Shown: positions 6,816 to 11,589 of the stretch, one piece after another | How the letters are laid out: every line of letters begins with the position of its first letter | Position numbering within the stretch: position 1 is the stretch's first letter | Assembly: GCA_003230195.1 (NCBI GenBank) | Contig: QIHH01000021.1 | Coordinates: 1-11,589, forward strand | DNA from: Gammaproteobacteria bacterium | GTDB lineage: Bacteria; Pseudomonadota; Gammaproteobacteria; SZUA-140 | Length of the DNA stretch: 11,589 bases | Direction: 5' to 3' | The notes under the pieces: generated by a model | Seen by the model: the letters and a program-made list of their open reading frames with translations, nothing else | Told to the model about the DNA's origin: nothing | The model's database searches: none | Program-made: the position numbers and the translations under genes

Positions 6816-6859
6816 TCCCAGCTTTCAGCCACAAAATTAGCCGCTACACTTTCCGTAAA

Positions 6860-7984
6860 ATGAACAACAGATCAACGCAACAGATCATCGTCGGCATGTC
6901 CGGTGGGGTGGATTCCTCAGTCACCGCCCTGTTACTGCAGCAGCAGGGGCTATCGGTCAGCGGCGTGTTCATGAAAAACTGGGAAGATAAAGACCCAGAC
7001 GGCACCTGCCCCGCTGCGGTCGATGCCAACGATGCGCTGCGGGTATGCGATAAAATCGGCATTCCAATGGATGCAGTCAACTTCGCCAGTGAATATTGGG
7101 AACGTGTCTTTCAGTACTTTCTCGATGAGTACAAAAGTGGCCGCACCCCCAATCCGGATATTCTTTGCAATAAAGAGATCAAATTTAAAGCGTTCCTTGA
7201 TTACGCCACCCAGCAAGGTGCAGATAAAATCGCCACTGGGCACTATGCTCGCATCACCGAAAAAGATGGACAATTCAAACTGTTAAAAGGCAAAGACGAC
7301 AACAAAGACCAAAGCTATTTCCTTTATACACTCGGCCAAGCGCCACTTTCAAAGACACTCTTCCCGCTCGGTGAATTGCCAAAAAGTGAAGTACGCAAAA
7401 TAGCTGCTAAGGCTGGCTTTGAAAACCACGCAAAAAAAGATAGTACCGGCATCTGTTTCATTGGCGAACGACAATTCAAAACCTTTCTCAACACCTATTT
7501 ACCCGCCCAACCTGGCGAGATTCAAACACTGGCTGGTAAAACCATTGGCAAACATGACGGCCTGATGTTTCATACTATCGGCCAGCGCAAAGGGCTCAAA
7601 ATTGGCGGCCTCAAAGAAGATAGCAACGGCCAACCTTGGTATGTGGTTGATAAAAATTTAGAACAGAACGTATTGCTTGTGGCACAGGGCAGCGATCATC
7701 CCACACTATTTAAACAGGCCCTCAATGCAATCGACCTGCACTGGGTCAGCGGGCAAGCACCCACACCGCCCTACCGTTGTAATACCAAAGTACGCTATCG
7801 CCAACAAGATCAGCCTTGCACAATCATCTCGATTGAAAACGGTATCGCAAACGTACAGTTTGAGCAGTCGCAACGCGCCATAACGCCAGGGCAGTCGATT
7901 GTATTTTACAATCAAGATGAATGTCTCGGCGGCGGCATTATCGATCAGATTGGCAACACCCTTACCGATATTTCAACTCCTTAA
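6860..7984 (+). CDS. mnmA: tRNA-specific 2-thiouridylase MnmA
   Basis: MnmA activates U34 of the Lys, Glu and Gln tRNAs with ATP and inserts sulfur received from the Tus relay (TusE in E. coli), giving 2-thiouridine. The 374-residue length is normal. The PP-loop SGGVDSS is at 14-20. The catalytic pair is Cys103 (NPDILCNKEIKF) and Cys199 (DSTGICFIGER), both present. GHYAR (127-131) and DQSYFLY (150-156) bind nucleotide and tRNA in the family, and HTIGQRKGL marks the central domain, followed by the C-terminal beta barrel. The ATG at 6860 has no clear Shine-Dalgarno but is the natural family start, just before the PP-loop. It is first in a compact operon, with hflD 21 bases downstream. Confidence 0.97.
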   Translation: MNNRSTQQIIVGMSGGVDSSVTALLLQQQGLSVSGVFMKNWEDKDPDGTCPAAVDANDALRVCDKIGIPMDAVNFASEYWERVFQYFLDEYKSGRTPNPDILCNKEIKFKAFLDYATQQGADKIATGHYARITEKDGQFKLLKGKDDNKDQSYFLYTLGQAPLSKTLFPLGELPKSEVRKIAAKAGFENHAKKDSTGICFIGERQFKTFLNTYLPAQPGEIQTLAGKTIGKHDGLMFHTIGQRKGLKIGGLKEDSNGQPWYVVDKNLEQNVLLVAQGSDHPTLFKQALNAIDLHWVSGQAPTPPYRCNTKVRYRQQDQPCTIISIENGIANVQFEQSQRAITPGQSIVFYNQDECLGGGIIDQIGNTLTDISTP

Positions 7985-8005
7985 ACAGCAACCAGGGTAA
8001 ACACG

Positions 8006-8644
8006 ATGAGCCATACACCCAACGAACAAATAATTGCGCTAGCCGGGGTTTTTCAAGCCACGCGTCTGGTACAGAAGGTCGCAACGACCAATAGCATCGA
8101 TCAAACAGCATTCAAAACGAGTCTGAACAGCATTATCGAAATTGATCCACCCAATACACTGACGGTTTATGGTGGGACGGTAGAGGGGATCACACTTGGG
8201 CTAGAACTACTGCAAGAACAGTTTGGTGAAGAGACCACCACGCGAGATATGGAGCTCACTAAATACATCGTCACTATCATGCACCTCACCGGCAAGCTGA
8301 CCAAAAACAAAGCGATGCTATCAACGCTCAGCAACGGCATTGAACGCGTGCGTGCTCAGACTGACCACTACCCCATTACGCACGAAAACGTCATTGCTGG
8401 CATTGCCGATATCTATGTCAACACCATTAGCAATATCAAACCGCGCATCATCGTTAATGGCGAGCAAGGCTACCTAGCAAACCCAGACAACGCCAACAAG
8501 GTACGCGCGCTACTACTCGCAGCCATTCGCTCAACTATTTTATGGCGCCAATGTGGCGGCACCCGCCTGCAACTGATGTTCAAACGAAAATTTATCGCAC
8601 AAACGGCATCGGAGCTTCTGTATAATGCCCCGGTCTCCCATTAA
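8006..8644 (+). CDS. hflD: HflD family protein
   Basis: The 212-residue, largely helical product is the same size as E. coli HflD (213). The N-terminal IIALAGVFQATRLVQKVA, the central YGGTVEGITLGLELLQEQFG and MELTKYIVTIMHLTGKL, and the C-terminal IRSTILWRQCGGTRLQLMFKRK are characteristic. E. coli HflD is a membrane-associated protein that binds phage lambda CII and affects lysogeny; its housekeeping role is not settled. There is no signal peptide. AGGG lies nine bases before the ATG. Its place between mnmA and purB, with gaps of 21 and 19 bases, is the conserved gammaproteobacterial arrangement and supports the name. Confidence 0.95.
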   Translation: MSHTPNEQIIALAGVFQATRLVQKVATTNSIDQTAFKTSLNSIIEIDPPNTLTVYGGTVEGITLGLELLQEQFGEETTTRDMELTKYIVTIMHLTGKLTKNKAMLSTLSNGIERVRAQTDHYPITHENVIAGIADIYVNTISNIKPRIIVNGEQGYLANPDNANKVRALLLAAIRSTILWRQCGGTRLQLMFKRKFIAQTASELLYNAPVSH

Positions 8645-8654
8645 GCAATTAAGC

Positions 8655-8658
8655 AGGA
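8655..8658 (+). promoter_or_regulatory. Ribosome binding site fixing the purB start
   Basis: AGGA lies five bases before the ATG at 8664. It supports that start over an upstream in-frame ATG at 8625, which would overlap the hflD end and add 13 residues absent from the family. Confidence 0.7.
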
Positions 8659-8663
8659 CAACA

Positions 8664-10031
8664 ATGGAACTCAATACACTCACCGCCCTCTCACCCATTG
8701 ACGGTCGTTACAACGACAAGATCAATGAACTACGTCCGATTTTTAGCGAATATGGGCTGATCTATTACCGGGTCATCGTTGAAATTCGCTGGTTACAGGC
8801 ACTGGCTAGCTGCGCGGAGATCGAAGAGGTTCCACCACTTAGCGACAATGCCAACACTCATCTACAAAATATCATCGATCACTTTGACTTAAGTGATGCC
8901 GAACGGGTCAAAACCATCGAACGCACCACCAATCATGACGTAAAAGCCGTTGAGTACTACCTGAAAGAAAAAGTTGCCGACAATACAGAACTAAACGCTG
9001 TTAATGAGTTTATCCACTTTGCCTGCACCTCAGAAGATATCAACAACCTCGCCTATGCACTGATGCTGCGCGAAGGGAGAACACAGGTCATCGCGCCCGT
9101 AATGGACGACCTGATCGGCACCGTCGCCCTGCTAGCTCATCAATACGCTGCACAACCCATGTTGGCGCGCACCCACGGCCAAACAGCGTCGCCGACCACC
9201 ATGGGTAAAGAAATGGCCAACGTAGCACGACGCCTAGAGCGCCAGCGCGACCAATTTATCCTTGCGCCCATACTTGGAAAAATAAACGGCGCTACCGGCA
9301 ACTACAACGCGCACTATGCCGCTTACCCAGAGATTGACTGGCACAGCTTTTCACAACGCTTTGTGACGAGCCTTGGCCTTGAGTGGAACGCTTACACCAC
9401 ACAGATCGAGCCGCATGATTTTATTGCACAGTATTTCGATTCACTGTCACACTTCAACACCATCTTGATTGATTATTCTCGTGATGTCTGGGGCTATATC
9501 TCTCTGGGCTATTTCAAACAGCGCACCGTTGAAGGTGAAGTTGGCTCATCCACCATGCCGCATAAAGTGAACCCTATCGATTTTGAAAATGCAGAAGGAA
9601 ATCTGGGACTGGCAAATACGATTTTCCAGCACCTTGGCAGCAAACTACCGATATCGCGCTGGCAGCGAGACCTGACCGATTCAACGGTACTCCGTAATCT
9701 TGGCGTTGGTCTCGGCTACAGCCTGATCGCTTATCGCTCCTGCCTTAAAGGGATCTCAAAACTTGAAGGCAATCCTACACGCATGTTGCAAGACCTCGAC
9801 AATGCATGGGAAGTGTTAGCAGAACCAATCCAGACCGTGATGCGCCGTTACGGCATTGAAAAGCCTTATGAGAAACTTAAAGAGTTAACCCGCGGACAAG
9901 CAATTACCCAGCAGGTATTTCAAGACTTCATCAACACCCTAGAAATACCCGAGGCTGAAAAGAAACGCTTGCTTAAAATGACTCCAGCCAACTACATTGG
10001 CATTGCCAACACACTCGCCTCAAACGGATAA
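8664..10031 (+). CDS. purB: Adenylosuccinate lyase PurB
   Basis: PurB cleaves fumarate from SAICAR in IMP synthesis and from adenylosuccinate in AMP synthesis. The 455-residue product is the usual length for the E. coli type (456), and MELNTLTALSPIDGRY is the typical opening. Conserved lyase regions are TSED (122-125), ARTHGQTASPTTMGKE with the catalytic His171, and the fumarase/aspartase signature GSSTMPHKVNP (294-304) with the catalytic loop Ser. The C-terminal TRGQAITQQVFQDFI is also typical. It is last in the mnmA-hflD-purB operon, and a stem-loop follows 12 bases after its stop. In E. coli this gene is under PurR control; no contiguous PurR box was seen here. Confidence 0.97.
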   Translation: MELNTLTALSPIDGRYNDKINELRPIFSEYGLIYYRVIVEIRWLQALASCAEIEEVPPLSDNANTHLQNIIDHFDLSDAERVKTIERTTNHDVKAVEYYLKEKVADNTELNAVNEFIHFACTSEDINNLAYALMLREGRTQVIAPVMDDLIGTVALLAHQYAAQPMLARTHGQTASPTTMGKEMANVARRLERQRDQFILAPILGKINGATGNYNAHYAAYPEIDWHSFSQRFVTSLGLEWNAYTTQIEPHDFIAQYFDSLSHFNTILIDYSRDVWGYISLGYFKQRTVEGEVGSSTMPHKVNPIDFENAEGNLGLANTIFQHLGSKLPISRWQRDLTDSTVLRNLGVGLGYSLIAYRSCLKGISKLEGNPTRMLQDLDNAWEVLAEPIQTVMRRYGIEKPYEKLKELTRGQAITQQVFQDFINTLEIPEAEKKRLLKMTPANYIGIANTLASNG

Positions 10032-10043
10032 TTATCATCTGCA

Positions 10044-10071
10044 TTGCGTACAGCCCAAATGCTGTACGCAA
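10044..10071 (+). other. Perfect stem-loop just downstream of purB
   Basis: An 11-bp perfect inverted repeat (arms TTGCGTACAGC and GCTGTACGCAA) encloses a 6-base loop. There is no T tract on either strand, so it is not a classic intrinsic terminator. It may stabilise the 3' end of the purB message or serve Rho-dependent ending. Confidence 0.65.
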
Positions 10072-10090
10072 CGGCCACTCAAATTTCAGA

Positions 10091-10221
10091 GTAACTATTC
10101 AGCTCATCCCTGAAGCTCGCCACTTCCGCGTTAAAAAATGATCATTTATCCATACAAACTCACATTTTCTGCATTGACCTGAATCGCTACACGCTTATTT
10201 TTTACTGTGCTGAATAGTTAC
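10091..10221. mobile_element. 131-bp MITE-like element, IS66-type ends
   Basis: The ends are perfect 13-bp inverted repeats, GTAACTATTCAGC at 10091-10103 and GCTGAATAGTTAC at 10209-10221. The flanking octamers ATTTCAGA (10083-10090) and ACTTCAGA (10222-10229) agree at seven of eight positions and look like an aged target-site duplication. Ends beginning GTAA with an 8-bp duplication are hallmarks of the IS66 family. The interior has no credible ORF, so this is a non-autonomous derivative that would need a transposase from elsewhere. The family assignment rests on end structure alone. The right end contains TTGACC-16-TATTTT (10174-10201), a weak possible outward promoter. Confidence 0.65.
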
Positions 10222-10251
10222 ACTTCAGATTGCGATACCGCTCACAGATTT

Positions 10252-10386
10252 TTATCTACCAATGTAGATAATAGATCTTGAAGGATAAAAACATCCCCCT
10301 CCCCGTTTTATCCTTCACAATGTCGTCAAAGCAATATTAACCCGTGCCCTGCATGTACTTCCCCAAGCAGACACGGGTTCTTTTTT
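10252..10386 (+). ncRNA. Candidate small RNA or structured 3' UTR with C-rich loop
   Basis: Three hairpins follow one another. The first (10252-10271) has an 8-bp stem and CAAT loop. The second (10279-10317) has a perfect 12-bp stem, TGAAGGATAAAA with TTTTATCCTTCA, and a 15-base loop containing CCCCCTCCCC. The third (10339-10386) is a strong terminator. No ORF fits. A C-rich loop of this kind, holding CCTCC, can pair with Shine-Dalgarno sequences, as in several known regulatory RNAs. A GATAAT at 10267-10272 would start transcription at about 10279, the base of the second hairpin, but it has no good -35. The alternative is that this is the end of the purB transcript, separated from it by the MITE. 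Confidence 0.4.
10339..10386 (+). terminator. Strong Rho-independent terminator
   Basis: AACCCGTG (10339-10346) pairs with CACGGGTT (10372-10379), with an inner CTGC/GCAG stem, followed by CTTTTTT. It acts on plus-strand transcripts. On the minus strand no comparable T tract follows, so it does not obviously serve dbpA. It ends either the purB operon or the candidate small RNA. Confidence 0.85.
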
Positions 10387-10455
10387 CCAGCTACCCTCCT
10401 CCCCCTCGCAACATAGTTTTTTTGCACTGAAGCTCCTCCCTTCAACCCCCTATGC

Positions 10456-11589
10456 TCACATCAGAAAAACACGGAAAGAGCGCCCTTTTACTTTGCCTGC
10501 CGATAATTTATTTAATGCATGATTTGCAACGTTTCGATTAACCGCCACATATGACCATTGTTCAAAAATTTGAATTTTACCAACCTGTTTACCATCAATC
10601 CCATCGTCACCGGTCAGCGCACCCAAAATATCGCCCGCCCTTATTTTCTGTTTTTTACCGCCACCAATCTGCAATGTAGCCATCGCTGGTTTATAGGTAG
10701 GCTTATCCAATAGGCTCAATGAAGGCAGCGCTTCTATATCAATTGAATGTTTTAAATAGGCTTCAAGCCGCTCAATCTTATACTGCTCATTTTCGCTGAA
10801 TAAAGTACAAGCTAGACCCGAACTCCCCGCACGCCCGGTGCGCCCCACACGATGGATATGTACCTCTACATCATTCGCAACATTGTAGTTAATCACCGCA
10901 TCCAGCGCATCAATATCCAGCCCTCGCGCGGCCACATCTGTCGCCACCAGGATCGAAATACTTTTATTAGAAAAACGCACCAGGATACGGTCGCGATCTT
11001 TCTGCTCCAGATCACCATTTAACGCCAACGCACTAAACCCCAATTCATCAAGCGACTCAGCAACTGCTAGCGTCTCTTTTTTAGTATTGCAAAATACCAG
11101 CGTAGAAGCGGGACGATATTGCTGTAATAGCAATCTCAACGCCTTAAAGCGTGCCTTTCCGCCAGTATCCACCTTAAACAAATGCTGACGAATACTATCA
11201 CTGCCATGCGTTGCATCCACCTGTACCACCAGCGGCTTTTTCATAATACGCTTAGCAATAGATTTAATTTCATCAGGGTAGGTCGCGCTAAACAATAAGG
11301 TTTGGCGCTGCTCTGGGGCGCAATCAATGATCGCATCCAATGAGGGCTGGAAACCCATATCCAGCATTCGATCAGCCTCATCCAGCACCAATGTATTCAA
11401 ACCACCGAGCTTGAGCGTGCCCCGTCGCACATGCTCTTCAACGCGTCCCGGGGTGCCAACAATAATATGAGCACCGCGCTCCATTGATCCTGTTTGTACC
11501 TTAAATGGCACGCCACCACAGAGGGTCAATACTTTAATATTTTGAATAGCGCGCGCGAGTCTGCGCACCTCTTTTGCCACCTGATCCGC
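10456..11589 (-). CDS. dbpA: ATP-dependent RNA helicase DbpA, 5' end outside window
   Basis: DbpA is a DEAD-box helicase that acts in 50S subunit assembly by binding hairpin 92 of 23S rRNA. The visible 377 residues begin in motif Ia (ADQVAKEVRRLAR) and the frame is open to the window edge, so motifs Q and I lie outside. Present are TPGR, the DEAD box VLDEADRMLDMGF, SAT (LLFSATYPDEI), the second RecA-like domain with STLVFCNT and ATDVAARGLDI, and motif VI HRVGRTGRAG. The last 75 or so residues (from LQIGGGKKQKIRAGDILGALTGD) form the DbpA-specific RNA-binding domain, which separates it from other DEAD-box proteins. The gene is convergent with purB. The GTG at 11580 is an internal Val codon, not a start. 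Confidence 0.95.
   Translation of the reverse strand, partial: ADQVAKEVRRLARAIQNIKVLTLCGGVPFKVQTGSMERGAHIIVGTPGRVEEHVRRGTLKLGGLNTLVLDEADRMLDMGFQPSLDAIIDCAPEQRQTLLFSATYPDEIKSIAKRIMKKPLVVQVDATHGSDSIRQHLFKVDTGGKARFKALRLLLQQYRPASTLVFCNTKKETLAVAESLDELGFSALALNGDLEQKDRDRILVRFSNKSISILVATDVAARGLDIDALDAVINYNVANDVEVHIHRVGRTGRAGSSGLACTLFSENEQYKIERLEAYLKHSIDIEALPSLSLLDKPTYKPAMATLQIGGGKKQKIRAGDILGALTGDDGIDGKQVGKIQIFEQWSYVAVNRNVANHALNKLSAGKVKGRSFRVFLM

Noticed and set aside
6844..7915. Small frames on both strands inside mnmA
   Set aside because: All overlap the full-length mnmA frame, whose catalytic motifs are intact.
10091..10221. A 131-bp region as a phage attachment site
   Set aside because: There is no tRNA gene or integrase nearby, and the terminal inverted repeats with flanking octamers fit transposition better.

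Overview
The window looks like a chromosomal segment of a gammaproteobacterium. It carries prmB, a 93-residue PpiC-type parvulin, rluE, hflD and dbpA, and the order rluE - mnmA - hflD - purB is close to that of enteric bacteria, where nudJ sits between rluE and mnmA. The species cannot be fixed from the sequence. Most of the window is housekeeping, interrupted by a decayed accessory patch and followed by a structured intergenic region.

Positions 1-1927 are accessory in character and read on the minus strand. They hold the 5' part of a gene for an exported protein with a good promoter and ribosome binding site, a doubtful 84-residue ORF, and a TPR-methyltransferase fusion of unknown substrate. 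Positions 1928-4565, also minus strand, hold ppiC with its own promoter and terminator, then prmB and a UMF1/Atg22-like major facilitator transporter. The stop of prmB and the GTG start of the transporter overlap by 4 bases.

Positions 4694-6163, plus strand, are a gene graveyard. A beta-ketoacyl-synthase-like gene has a frameshift and probably an internal deletion. Behind it is a Tle1-like (DUF2235) lipase gene with two nonsense codons and two frameshifts, whose reading frame ends inside a heptamer tandem repeat. This pair looks like the remains of a type VI secretion effector module.

Positions 6234-10031, plus strand, carry rluE (23S rRNA pseudouridine synthase) and then mnmA-hflD-purB with gaps of about 20 bases, served by an extended -10 promoter. 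The set joins rRNA modification, tRNA wobble thiolation, a membrane-associated protein and purine synthesis.

The gap at 10032-10455 is the most interesting non-coding stretch. It contains a perfect stem-loop just after purB, a 131-bp element with 13-bp perfect terminal inverted repeats beginning GTAA and a 7-of-8 flanking duplication (an IS66-type MITE by structure), and three successive hairpins. The middle hairpin has a very C-rich loop and the last is a strong Rho-independent terminator. They form either a small RNA gene or the displaced 3' end of the purB operon. From 10456 the minus strand carries dbpA, cut by the window edge.
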